Shown piece by piece: positions 34,836 through 43,107 of a stretch of DNA of 64,000 nucleotides. The position numbers and the translations under genes were made by a program. Under the pieces are notes generated by a model that was not told where the DNA came from, searched no databases, and saw only the letters and a program-made list of their open reading frames with translations. Numbering within the stretch: position 1 is the first letter of the stretch; every line of letters begins with the position of its first letter. This DNA comes from Solimonas sp040066175 (GTDB lineage Bacteria; Pseudomonadota; Gammaproteobacteria; Nevskiales; Nevskiaceae), in assembly GCF_040066175.1 (NCBI RefSeq), contig NZ_JBEAAM010000020.1:1-64000 (forward strand), in the 5' to 3' direction.

Positions 34836-36164
34836 ATGAACTCGCTGCGCGCACGCCTGCTCGCCGCCGCCGCGCTGTTGGTCGCGGCCTTCGGCAGTCT
34901 CGCCGGTCTGGTGCTCGAACGCGCGTTCCAGGGCGGTCTGCAGCAGGCGCAGCAGGACAAGCTGCAGACGCTGGTCTATTCCCTGCTCGGCGCCGCGTCG
35001 ATCAACGCCGACGGCGACCTGACGATCGCGCTGGACGCAGTACCCGATCCGCGCCTGCGTCAGCCGTTGTCGGGACTGGAAGCGGCGCTGTTCAACGAAA
35101 GTGGACAGGTGATCTGGAGCTCGGCCGACTTCCTGCAACTGAGCACGGCGGAGATTCCGGAGGTCGGCGAATGGTCGTTCCACCGGCTGCGGGAACCCAA
35201 CGCCTTCGCGCTGAGTTTCGGCGTGCGCTGGATCGACCTGGCCAAGGATCCGCGGCGCTACACAATCGTCGTGCTCGAGGATGCCGCCGCCTACGACCGC
35301 CAGGTGGCCGTGTTCCGCAGGACGCTGTGGATCTGGCTCGGGGCGATGCTCGGTGGCCTGCTGCTGGCCCTGCTGCTGCTGTTGCGCTGGGGACTCGCGC
35401 CACTGCGCCGACTCGGTCGGGAGCTCCACGACATCGAGGCCGGGCGCCAGGTGCAGATCCAGGGCAGCTATCCCGACGAGCTCGTGCCGCTGGCGCGCGA
35501 CTTGAACGCGATGATCGTCAGCGAGCGCAATCAGCAGACCCGCTATCGCAATGCGCTGGCCGACCTCGCTCACACGCTGAAGACACCGCTGGCGGTGCTG
35601 CGCGGCCTGGCCGACGAAACCACGCTGCGCGCCGAACAGCGCGGACAACTGCACGAGCAGATCGACCGCATGCAGAAGATCATCGATCACCAGCTCGGCC
35701 GCGCTGCCGCCGCCGGCACGCGCACGCTGACCGAGCCGGTGGCGCTCCGGCCGCTGGTGGACAAGCTGCTCGCCGCGATCGGCAAGGTCTATGCCGACAA
35801 GTCGATCCGGCCGGAGAATGCGGTCGCCGACTCGATGCGGCTGCGTATCGACCAGGGCGATCTCTACGAGCTGCTCGGCAACCTGCTCGAAAACGCCGCG
35901 AAGTACGGCAAGGAGCGCATCCGCGTCAGTGCACTGACCGGACAGAAGCAGTGCCTGATCATCGTCGAGGACGATGGCAGTGGCTTCCCGCCCGGCGCGG
36001 AACAACTGCTGCTGCGCGGCGTGCGTGCCGACACGCACACGCCGGGTCAGGGTCTGGGTCTGGCCGCCGCCGCCGAGATCGTCCAGGCCTATTCCGGACG
36101 GCTGCTGCTGGATCGCTCCGGACTGGGCGGTGCGAAGGTCGTGGTCGCCCTGCCCTTACGCTGA
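34836..36164 (+). CDS. PhoQ-like sensor histidine kinase
   Basis: A 442-residue sensor kinase. Two membrane helices (about 8-28 and 164-184) bracket a periplasmic domain of about 135 residues, followed by a HAMP-like linker. The H-box NALADLAHTLKTPLAVL has the phosphorylated His at 246, and the ATPase domain has the N-box NLLENAAKYG and a G-box DDGSGFPPG. The DLAHxLKTPLAVL pattern is typical of PhoQ-type kinases. The periplasmic part has few clustered acids, so magnesium sensing as in enteric PhoQ is not assured. Its stop overlaps the convergent orn gene by nine bases. Confidence 0.9.
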   Translation: MNSLRARLLAAAALLVAAFGSLAGLVLERAFQGGLQQAQQDKLQTLVYSLLGAASINADGDLTIALDAVPDPRLRQPLSGLEAALFNESGQVIWSSADFLQLSTAEIPEVGEWSFHRLREPNAFALSFGVRWIDLAKDPRRYTIVVLEDAAAYDRQVAVFRRTLWIWLGAMLGGLLLALLLLLRWGLAPLRRLGRELHDIEAGRQVQIQGSYPDELVPLARDLNAMIVSERNQQTRYRNALADLAHTLKTPLAVLRGLADETTLRAEQRGQLHEQIDRMQKIIDHQLGRAAAAGTRTLTEPVALRPLVDKLLAAIGKVYADKSIRPENAVADSMRLRIDQGDLYELLGNLLENAAKYGKERIRVSALTGQKQCLIIVEDDGSGFPPGAEQLLLRGVRADTHTPGQGLGLAAAAEIVQAYSGRLLLDRSGLGGAKVVVALPLR

Positions 36165-36713
36165 TCCGGGCACGCGCAGGAAGGTGCGCCGGTAGTACGC
36201 CAGCTCGGCGATCGAATCGCGGATGTCGTCCAGCGCGAGATGGCTCGATTCCTTGCTGAAGCCTTGCGCGATCTGCGGCGCCCAGCGCAGGCACAATTCC
36301 TTGACCGTGCTGACGTCGAGATTGCGGTAATGGAAATGGCGTTCCAGTGCAGGCATCCAGCGCGCCAGGAAGCGCCGGTCCTGGCAGATCGAATTGCCGC
36401 ACATCGGCGACTTGCCGGGCGGCACCCAGCGCGCGAGAAACTCCAGGGTCAACGCCTGCGCCTCGTCTTCGCCGATGCGGCTCTCACGCACCCGCTGCGT
36501 GAGACCGGAAGCACCGTGCTGACGGGTGTTCCACTCGTCCATCGCATCGAGTTCGGCGTCCGCTTGCTTGATCGCGATGACCGGCCCTTCGGCGAGGACC
36601 TTGAGCTGCGCATCGGTGACGATGGTCGCGATCTCGATGATGCGGTGGCGCTCCGGCACCAGCCCGGTCATTTCCAGGTCGATCCAGATCAGGTGACTGG
36701 GATCTGCACTCAT
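36156..36713 (-). CDS. orn: Oligoribonuclease
   Basis: A 185-residue DEDDh 3'-5' exoribonuclease that degrades the last short RNAs and linear pGpG. The catalytic acids are visible: D and E in WIDLEMTGLVP, D in the CGNSICQDRRFLARW segment, and the His/Asp pair in HLALDDIRDSI. Length matches the Escherichia coli enzyme (181). It is essential in many gammaproteobacteria. The gene is divergent from the cystathionine beta-synthase gene and tail-to-tail with the sensor kinase. Confidence 0.96.
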   Translation of the reverse strand: MSADPSHLIWIDLEMTGLVPERHRIIEIATIVTDAQLKVLAEGPVIAIKQADAELDAMDEWNTRQHGASGLTQRVRESRIGEDEAQALTLEFLARWVPPGKSPMCGNSICQDRRFLARWMPALERHFHYRNLDVSTVKELCLRWAPQIAQGFSKESSHLALDDIRDSIAELAYYRRTFLRVPGSA

Positions 36714-36787
36714 GTCAAACGCTCGTTCGGTACGAGTAGTATCTTGGGACGACCGCCTGACGACGGCAAGACGCGCGGAGAACGACC

Positions 36788-38167
36788 ATGCACAGCGGCG
36801 CGGGTATCCTCGCGACCATCGGCAACACGCCGCTGGTCGAGTTGACGAAGTTCGATACCGGCCTGTGCCGGTTGTTCGTCAAGCTGGAGAACCAGAACCC
36901 GACGGGCAGCATCAAGGACCGCATCGGTCTGTCGATGGTCGAGGCGGCCGAGCGCGAGGGCCGTATCCGTCCGGGCGCAACGCCGCCATCGACCCTGATC
37001 GAGGCGACTGCCGGCAACACCGGCCTGGGACTGGCGCTGGCAGCATCGCAGAAGGGCTATCGCCTGATCCTGGTGATCCCCGACAAGATGGCGCAGGAGA
37101 AAGTCCTGCATCTCAAGGCGCTCGGTGCCGAGTGCCGGATCACCCGCAGCGACGTCGGCAAGGGCCATCCCGACTACTACCAGGACGTCGCCGAACGGCT
37201 GGCGCGCGAGATCCCGGGGAGCTTCTACGTCAACCAGTTCGCCAATCCGGCGAATCCGCTGGCGCACGAAGCGACCACCGGGCCGGAGATCTGGGCACAG
37301 ATGGACCAGATGGTCGATGCCGTCGTCTGCGGCGTCGGCAGCGGCGGCACGCTCACCGGTCTGTCGCGCTATTTCGCCCGGGTCGCGCCACACGTCGAGA
37401 TGGTGCTGGCCGATCCGCTCGGCTCGGTGCTGACCGACGTCGTGCGCACCGGCAGCATCCAGAAAGAAGCCGGCAGCTGGCTGGTCGAGGGCATCGGCGA
37501 GGACTTCGTGCCGCCCAACTGCGATCTCGGCCGCGTGCGCAGCGCCTACTCCATCAGCGATGCCGACAGCTTCTTCCACGCGCGCGAGTTGCTGCGGCGT
37601 GAAGGCATACTCGGCGGATCGAGCACCGGCACCCTGCTCGCCGCCGCGCTGCGCTACTGCCGCGAGCAGACCTCGCCCAAGCGCGTCGTCACCTTCGTCT
37701 GCGACAGCGGCAACAAGTATCTGTCGAAGATGTACAACGATGTCTGGATGTTCGACCAGGGGCTGCTCGATCGGCCCAGCGAGGGCACGCTGGTCGATCT
37801 GATCGTGCGTCGTTACGCCGAGGGCTCTGCGGTGACGGTGCGGCCGGACGACACGCTGCTGCTGGCTTACCGGCGCATGAAGCTGTTCGACGTGTCGCAG
37901 GTGCCGGTCATGGATGGTGACCGGCTGGTCGGCATCGTCGATGAGTCGGACATCGTCCAGCACGTGCACATGGATCCCGCGCGCTTCAAGGACCGTGTCG
38001 ATACCGCGATGGTCACGAAGCTGGAGACGGTGAGTCCGGGCGCGCCGATCGGCGAACTGATGCCGATCTTCGCCCGCGACCACGTCGCCATCGTTGCCGA
38101 TCAGGGGCGTTTCCTCGGCCTGGTCACCCGCATCGACCTGCTCAATTACCTGCGCAAGCAACTCTGA
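36788..38167 (+). CDS. Cystathionine beta-synthase
   Basis: A 459-residue PLP enzyme with a C-terminal CBS-domain pair. The PLP lysine is K43 (NPTGSIKDR), the substrate loop is EATAGNTG, and the phosphate-binding loop is GVGSGGTLTG. Residues about 330-459 hold two CBS modules (VRPDDTLLLAYRRMKLFDVSQVPVMD and SPGAPIGELMPIFARDHVAIV in part), which bind adenosyl compounds in homologues. The enzyme condenses serine with homocysteine to cystathionine, the first step of reverse transsulfuration. The gamma-lyase-type gene 1 kb downstream supports this over a simple cysteine synthase. Confidence 0.9.
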   Translation: MHSGAGILATIGNTPLVELTKFDTGLCRLFVKLENQNPTGSIKDRIGLSMVEAAEREGRIRPGATPPSTLIEATAGNTGLGLALAASQKGYRLILVIPDKMAQEKVLHLKALGAECRITRSDVGKGHPDYYQDVAERLAREIPGSFYVNQFANPANPLAHEATTGPEIWAQMDQMVDAVVCGVGSGGTLTGLSRYFARVAPHVEMVLADPLGSVLTDVVRTGSIQKEAGSWLVEGIGEDFVPPNCDLGRVRSAYSISDADSFFHARELLRREGILGGSSTGTLLAAALRYCREQTSPKRVVTFVCDSGNKYLSKMYNDVWMFDQGLLDRPSEGTLVDLIVRRYAEGSAVTVRPDDTLLLAYRRMKLFDVSQVPVMDGDRLVGIVDESDIVQHVHMDPARFKDRVDTAMVTKLETVSPGAPIGELMPIFARDHVAIVADQGRFLGLVTRIDLLNYLRKQL

Positions 38168-38173
38168 GGCGTC

Positions 38174-39025
38174 ATGCACGAAACCATCGCCGTCGTTTTC
38201 GATTTCGACGACACGCTGGCGCCGGATACCACGACCGGCTTTCTGCGTCACAGCGGCATGGTGGATGTCGGCCGTTTCTGGAAGGAGGATGTCGATCCGC
38301 TGATCACGCGCGCCGACTGGGATCCGGTGCCGGCCTATCTGTACCGGATGATCGAGGCGGGCCGCGCCGGCCGCATTCCGCCGATCACGCGCGAGCGGCT
38401 CGCCGACTGGGGCCGGCGCGCACCGCTGCATCCCGGGGTCGAGACCCTGTTCGCGCGCCTGCGTCAGGCCGCACACGACGCCAACTCGCGGGCCAAGATC
38501 GAGTTCTACGTGATTTCCAGCGGCATCGGCGACGTGCTGCGCGGCACGCGCATCGCGCACGAATTCACCGACATCTGGGCGTCCGAGTTCCACTACGACG
38601 ACAGCGGCGCGGCGGCATTCCCGCGCCGCGTCATCAGCTTCACCGACAAGACGCGCTACCTCTTCCACGTGCAGAAGGGCCTGGTCGGTGCGGCCCATCG
38701 CGGCAAGCCTTTCGAAGTCAACCGCAAGCTGCCGTCGGACCAGATCCGCGTCCCGCTCCGGCAGATGATCTTCGTCGGCGACGGCTATACCGACATTCCC
38801 TGCTTCTCGCTGCTCAAGCAGCACGGCGGGATGCCGATCGCCGTCTATGACAAGCACCGCGAGGACAAGTGGGGCAACGCGTTCCAGTTCGTGCGCGACG
38901 GCCGCGTCGCCAACCTGCACTCGGCCAATTACGCGGAGGATTCCGACCTCTCCACCTTCCTCGTCATGGCCGTGCGCAGTCTGGCCACTGACGTGGCGCT
39001 CGCCGCCCGGACCTACCAGGGGTGA
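38174..39025 (+). CDS. HAD-superfamily phosphatase-like protein
   Basis: A 283-residue haloacid dehalogenase-type protein. Motif I is VVFDFDDTLAPDT (nucleophile D near residue 12), motif II a Ser in YVISSGIGD near 117, and motif IV GDGYTDIPCF near 199. The cap between motifs I and II is about 90 residues and helical. The substrate is unknown. It begins 6 bases after the cystathionine beta-synthase stop, so it is probably cotranscribed, and it is followed by a palindromic intergenic element before the gamma-lyase gene. Confidence 0.8.
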   Translation: MHETIAVVFDFDDTLAPDTTTGFLRHSGMVDVGRFWKEDVDPLITRADWDPVPAYLYRMIEAGRAGRIPPITRERLADWGRRAPLHPGVETLFARLRQAAHDANSRAKIEFYVISSGIGDVLRGTRIAHEFTDIWASEFHYDDSGAAAFPRRVISFTDKTRYLFHVQKGLVGAAHRGKPFEVNRKLPSDQIRVPLRQMIFVGDGYTDIPCFSLLKQHGGMPIAVYDKHREDKWGNAFQFVRDGRVANLHSANYAEDSDLSTFLVMAVRSLATDVALAARTYQG

Positions 39026-39041
39026 GCGGGCACGGCCTTGT

Positions 39042-39103
39042 GAATGTCCAGTGGACATTCGCGGTGACCGCGAACGCCCGGCCATGGATGGCTGGGCCGG
39101 GCG
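39042..39103. repeat. Cluster of three perfect intergenic palindromes (REP-like)
   Basis: Three inverted repeats follow one another: GAATGTCCAGTGGACATTC (39042-39060), GCGGTGACCGC (39061-39071) and CGCCCGGCC/GGCCGGGCG (39075-39083 with 39095-39103). The loop of the last contains ATGGATGG. The 11-base motif CCATGGATGGC at 39082-39092 recurs on the other strand at 47225-47235 between two tRNA genes. This resembles the repetitive extragenic palindromes of gammaproteobacteria. Confidence 0.6.
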
Positions 39104-39155
39104 ATCCAACAGACATAACGTCGCGCCAGGGACGGCGTCACCCAGGTAGACAGAT

Positions 39156-40322
39156 ATGAGCCACAGCAAGAACCAGGGATTCTCGACGCGCTGCATCCAC
39201 GCCGGCCAGGCACCCGACCCGACGACCGGCGCGATCATGCAGCCGATCTACGCCACTTCGACCTACGTGCAGGACAGCCCCGGGGTGCACAAGGGCTACG
39301 AGTATTCGCGCACGCACAATCCGACACGCTTCGCCTATGAGCGCTGCGTCGCCGACCTGGAGGGCGGCACACGCGGCTTCGCGTTCGCGTCCGGCATGGC
39401 GGCCACGGCGACCTTCCTCGACGCGCTCGACAGCGGTGCGCACGTCATCGCCTCCGACGACATGTATGGCGGCACCTACCGCCTGTTCGCGCGCGTGCGC
39501 GAGAGGAGTGCCGGTCTGACGTTCAGTTACGTGGACATGCGCGACCCGGGAAATATCGAGGCCGCGATCACGCCGCAGACGCGCGCGATCTGGGTCGAGA
39601 CGCCCAGCAATCCGATGCTCAAGCTCGCCGACCTGTCGGCGATCGCGGCGATTGCGCACCGTCGCGGCCTGATCGCCGTGGCCGACAACACCTTCGCCAG
39701 CCCCTGTCTGCAGCGTCCGCTCGAACACGGTTTCGACGTGGTGATGCACTCGGCGACCAAGTACATCAATGGCCACTCGGATGTCGTCGGCGGCCTGCTG
39801 ATCGTCGGTGGCAACGCCGAACTGGCCGAGCGCCTGCGCTTCCTGCAGAACGCGGTGGGCGCCGTCGCCGGTCCCTTCGACAGCTTCCTCGCGCTGCGCG
39901 GCGTCAAGACGCTGGAGGTGCGCATGCAGCGGCATTGCGAGAACGCGCTGGCGCTGGCGCAGTGGCTGGAGCATCACCCGAAGATTGCGCGCGTGCACTA
40001 CCCCGGCCTGGTCTCGCATCCGCAGCACGCGCTGGCGCAGCGGCAGATGCCACACGGCTGCGGCGGCATGATCACGATCGAGCTCAAGGGCGGCCTCGAC
40101 GATGCGCGCCGCTTTCTCGAACGCTGCGAGCTGTTCGCCCTGGCCGAGTCGCTGGGCGGTGTCGAGAGCCTGATCGAACACCCGGCGATCATGACGCACG
40201 CCAGCGTGCCGGCGGCGACCCGCGCGGCGCTGGGGATCAGCGACACGCTGTGCCGCCTGTCGGTCGGCATCGAGAACTTCGAGGACCTGCGCGCCGACCT
40301 CGACCGGGCGCTGCGGGCGTAA
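39156..40322 (+). CDS. Cystathionine gamma-lyase / gamma-synthase family PLP enzyme
   Basis: A 388-residue Cys/Met-metabolism PLP enzyme. The PLP lysine is K202 in SATKYINGHSD, with the cofactor-binding SGMAATATFLDAL and VADNTFASPCLQRPLE segments and the C-terminal SLGGVESLIEHPAIMTHAS. Within the family, the link to cystathionine beta-synthase upstream points to cystathionine gamma-lyase (cystathionine to cysteine, 2-oxobutyrate and ammonia), completing reverse transsulfuration. Cystathionine gamma-synthase cannot be excluded from sequence alone. It is separated from the HAD gene by a 130-base gap containing palindromes. Confidence 0.9.
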   Translation: MSHSKNQGFSTRCIHAGQAPDPTTGAIMQPIYATSTYVQDSPGVHKGYEYSRTHNPTRFAYERCVADLEGGTRGFAFASGMAATATFLDALDSGAHVIASDDMYGGTYRLFARVRERSAGLTFSYVDMRDPGNIEAAITPQTRAIWVETPSNPMLKLADLSAIAAIAHRRGLIAVADNTFASPCLQRPLEHGFDVVMHSATKYINGHSDVVGGLLIVGGNAELAERLRFLQNAVGAVAGPFDSFLALRGVKTLEVRMQRHCENALALAQWLEHHPKIARVHYPGLVSHPQHALAQRQMPHGCGGMITIELKGGLDDARRFLERCELFALAESLGGVESLIEHPAIMTHASVPAATRAALGISDTLCRLSVGIENFEDLRADLDRALRA

Positions 40323-40356
40323 ACTGGATGCCCCGAACCGAAATGGAATTCCGACG

Positions 40357-40692
40357 GTGTCCGAACTGAGCAAGAAGAAATGCGTGCCCTGCGAGGGTGG
40401 CGTGCCGCCGCTCGACCTGGCTGCGGCGACGACGCTGAAGAACCAGTTGCACACGCGCTGGAAGCTGGTGCAGGACGGCAAGGCGCTGCAGGCTGCATTC
40501 AGCTTCGACAACTACTGGCAGACCACCGCCTTCGTCAACGCGGTCGCGTGGATCGCGCACACGCAGGACCACCATCCCGACATCCGCTTCGGTTACAAGG
40601 AAGCGACGGTGCATTACTGGACGCACGCGGTCGATGGCCTGACCGAGAACGACTTCATCTGCGCGGCGAAGATCGACGAACTGCTGGCCTGA
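40357..40692 (+). CDS. phhB: Pterin-4a-carbinolamine dehydratase
   Basis: A 111-residue protein with the family's core: WKLVQDGKALQAAFSFDNYWQT, the active-site TQDHHPDIRFGYKEATVHYWTH and a C-terminal LTENDFICAAKIDEL helix. It dehydrates the carbinolamine formed from tetrahydrobiopterin by aromatic amino acid hydroxylases. No phenylalanine hydroxylase is in the window. The N-terminal KKKCVPCEGGVPPL with two cysteines is common in proteobacterial members. The GTG at 40357 is the start; it converges on recR with a 2-base gap. Confidence 0.92.
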   Translation: MSELSKKKCVPCEGGVPPLDLAAATTLKNQLHTRWKLVQDGKALQAAFSFDNYWQTTAFVNAVAWIAHTQDHHPDIRFGYKEATVHYWTHAVDGLTENDFICAAKIDELLA

Positions 40693-40694
40693 CG

Positions 40695-41294
40695 CTAGAC
40701 CGCGGTGCGCCCCGACAGCGCGTGCGCCAGCGTGCCGGCATCGACGTACTCGAGTTCTCCGCCCATCGGCACGCCGTGGGCGATGCGCGTGACCTTGATG
40801 CCGCGCGGTTTGGCCATCTCGGCGATGTAATAGGCCGTCGCTTCGCCTTCGACGGTCGGATTGGTTGCGATGATCAGCTCGCGTACCCAACCTTCGTCGA
40901 GCAGTGTAGCGAGCTGCGGCAGGCCCAGTTCATCCGGGCCGATGCCTTCGATCGGTGACAGGCGGCCCATCAGCACGAAGTAGCGGCCGCGATACGGCGT
41001 GTTGTGCTCGATGGCGACCAGGTCCGCCGGCCCTTCGACCACGCACAACTGGCCGCTCTCGGCGCGCTGCACGCTGCAGTAGCGGCAGGCGCCGTCCTCG
41101 CAGAACATGCGGCAGGTCGGGCAGCGGCCGATGCCGTCCAGCGCTTCGGCCAGTACGCGGCTCAGCCGCCGCGCGCCGTCGCGCTCGCGCTCGAGCAGGT
41201 GGAAGGCCATGCGCTGCGCGGACTTGGGACCGACGCCGGGCAGGCAGCGCAGCGCTTCGATCAGCTGATTCAGGCGTGGGGAATAGACGCTCAC
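40695..41294 (-). CDS. recR: Recombination mediator RecR
   Basis: A 199-residue RecR that helps load RecA at gaps with RecF/RecO. The N-terminal helix-hairpin-helix (LRCLPGVGPKSAQRMAFHLL), the four-cysteine zinc finger (CPTCRMFCEDGACRYC) and the Toprim region (LCVVEGPADLVAIE) are all present, ending with the GVPMGGELEYVDAGTL segment. The GTG at 41294 (MSVYSPRLNQLIEAL) matches the family start; the ATG at 41327 adds 11 unrelated residues. No dnaX or YbaB gene, the usual neighbour, precedes it here. Confidence 0.95.
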   Translation of the reverse strand: MSVYSPRLNQLIEALRCLPGVGPKSAQRMAFHLLERERDGARRLSRVLAEALDGIGRCPTCRMFCEDGACRYCSVQRAESGQLCVVEGPADLVAIEHNTPYRGRYFVLMGRLSPIEGIGPDELGLPQLATLLDEGWVRELIIATNPTVEGEATAYYIAEMAKPRGIKVTRIAHGVPMGGELEYVDAGTLAHALSGRTAV

Positions 41295-41348
41295 GGCGGT
41301 TGGACGGTCAACGCGGCCGCATAGCATAGCGGCCCGCTCGGACCGGGT

Positions 41349-43058
41349 TCATGGCGCGAACGGCGGCGGATCGTCCTTCGGCGTGGTCTGCGTGCCGGCG
41401 ACCAGGCGGTTGCTGCCGGCGGCGACTTCGAACGCGATGCCGAACTGCTCGGCGGCGCCGGCCTGCTCGATGCTGTCCACGTACCAGTGCTCGCCGACCA
41501 GCCGCTGCGGCGTCAGATCGAGCAGCAGATAGCCCTTCTGCGCGAGATCGACGTACTTGATGTGCGGATTGTTCGGCCGGATCACGTCGGCGATCGCATT
41601 GAGCTGTTCGAGCCCCGGCGAAGTGATCGAGGTGGCGACGAATTCCACCGCGAGCGAGCCGCTGCCGGTCAGCGGGTTGTAAGCCAGCGGATTGTTCGGA
41701 TCGGGCGTGATGTCCATCGCCCACGAGGTATGGATGTCCCCGGTGAGCACGACGACGTTGTCCACCTTGGCCCCGCTGCTGCCGTCGATCATCGCATAGA
41801 CCCGCTCGCGCGCCCGCGGGTAGCCGTCCCACTGGTCCGGGTTCAGGTACAGGCTCGTGCCGAGCGCATTGGGCGCGCCGACGACCTTGAGCTGACCGAA
41901 CATCACCTGCTGGCCGAGCAGCTTCCACGTCGCACTCGAAGACTGCAGCTGCTGCGAGAGCCATTGCTCCTGCTCCGGTCCAAGCAGCTGGCGGTCGGCG
42001 GCGGCCACTGCGCCGGCGTCGGGGAAGACCGCGATCGCCGACGGCAGCGGCGGTGGCGCCTGGACCAGCGGCGTGGCCTGCTCGCTGCGCGCCAGCAGAC
42101 GGGTTTCGGTCATGATCAGGTCGGCCAGGTCGCCCAGCGCGAAACGCCGGTAGCTGGCGCGACGGTCGGCGCTGACCGGCCGGATCGGCAGCCACTCGTA
42201 GAACGCCTGCAAGGCCACGCCGACGCGTGCGTTCCAGTCGCCCTCGTCGCCGTTCTCGTTGTGGTTGACCGCCCCTCCCATCCACGAGTTGTCGGCCGTC
42301 TCGTGATCGTCCCAGACGTTGATCATCGGATGCTGGCGGTGCAGTGCCTGCAGGTCGGGATCGCGCCGGTACTGCGCGTAGCGTGTGCGGTAATCGGACA
42401 GCGTGAGGATCTCGGTCGGCGGCTCGTAGCGGCGGAAATCGCCGTACACCTCCTTGCCGTCGTCGCCGGAGCTGTACTCGTAGATGTAGTCGCCCAGATG
42501 CACGACCAGGTCGAGGTCCTGCCGCTCGGCCAGGCGCCCGTAGGCATTGAACAGGCCGTGCGCGTAGCTGGCGCAGCTGACCACGCCGATGCGCAGGCGA
42601 TCGACGCTGCCGACCGGCAAGGTGCGCGTGCGGCCCACCGGCGACTTCATGCCCGAGGACTCAAACTGGTAGTAATAGCTCGTGCCCGGCTGCAGCCCGG
42701 TGACATCGACCTTGACGGTGAAGTCGCGCGCCGCGTCGGTTTCCACTGACCCGCTGCGCACCGCCTGCGTCAGCTGCGGATCGGCGTACACGCCGTAGTT
42801 CACCGTCACGCGCCCGCTGTCCAGGCCGCTGACCCGCGTCCACAGCATGACACGGTCGGCGAGTGGATCACCGCTGGCCACGCCATGCAGGAACTGCAGC
42901 GGCTGGCCACCACCGCCAGCCGGCGTCTCGCTGCGCGATCCGCAGCCGGGCAACAGTGGCAGCACACCCAGCGCCGCCGAGCCCAGGCCGGCCCGGCGCA
43001 GGAAATCACGTCGCGTGAGCGCAGTGCGGCGGCGGTTGGTTCGGCGGGGTCCGGCCAT
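41349..43058 (-). CDS. phoD: Tat-exported PhoD-family alkaline phosphatase/phosphodiesterase
   Basis: A 569-residue PhoD protein. The twin-arginine signal LTRRDFLRRAGLGSAALGVL is followed by a lipobox-like LPGC. A PhoD N-terminal fibronectin-like domain (FLHGVASGDPLADRVMLWTRV) precedes the metallophosphatase domain, with metal ligands in VVSCASYAHG, VHLGDYIYEY, NVWDDHETADNSW and VLTGDIHTSW. It hydrolyses phosphodiesters and monoesters with Fe/Ca in the periplasm, usually under phosphate limitation; no Pho box was recognised. The ATG at 43058 gives a normal Tat signal; the open frame to 43259 is unlikely. Confidence 0.9.
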   Translation of the reverse strand: MAGPRRTNRRRTALTRRDFLRRAGLGSAALGVLPLLPGCGSRSETPAGGGGQPLQFLHGVASGDPLADRVMLWTRVSGLDSGRVTVNYGVYADPQLTQAVRSGSVETDAARDFTVKVDVTGLQPGTSYYYQFESSGMKSPVGRTRTLPVGSVDRLRIGVVSCASYAHGLFNAYGRLAERQDLDLVVHLGDYIYEYSSGDDGKEVYGDFRRYEPPTEILTLSDYRTRYAQYRRDPDLQALHRQHPMINVWDDHETADNSWMGGAVNHNENGDEGDWNARVGVALQAFYEWLPIRPVSADRRASYRRFALGDLADLIMTETRLLARSEQATPLVQAPPPLPSAIAVFPDAGAVAAADRQLLGPEQEQWLSQQLQSSSATWKLLGQQVMFGQLKVVGAPNALGTSLYLNPDQWDGYPRARERVYAMIDGSSGAKVDNVVVLTGDIHTSWAMDITPDPNNPLAYNPLTGSGSLAVEFVATSITSPGLEQLNAIADVIRPNNPHIKYVDLAQKGYLLLDLTPQRLVGEHWYVDSIEQAGAAEQFGIAFEVAAGSNRLVAGTQTTPKDDPPPFAP

Positions 43059-43107
43059 GTTCGGTCTCGTCGGTGGGACTGCGATATTACGGCAGAGCAG
43101 CGGGATT

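Noticed and set aside
39026..39155. Possible SAM or SAH riboswitch before the gamma-lyase gene
   Set aside because: The structure consists of simple palindromes; I could not match the conserved core of any SAM or SAH riboswitch class.
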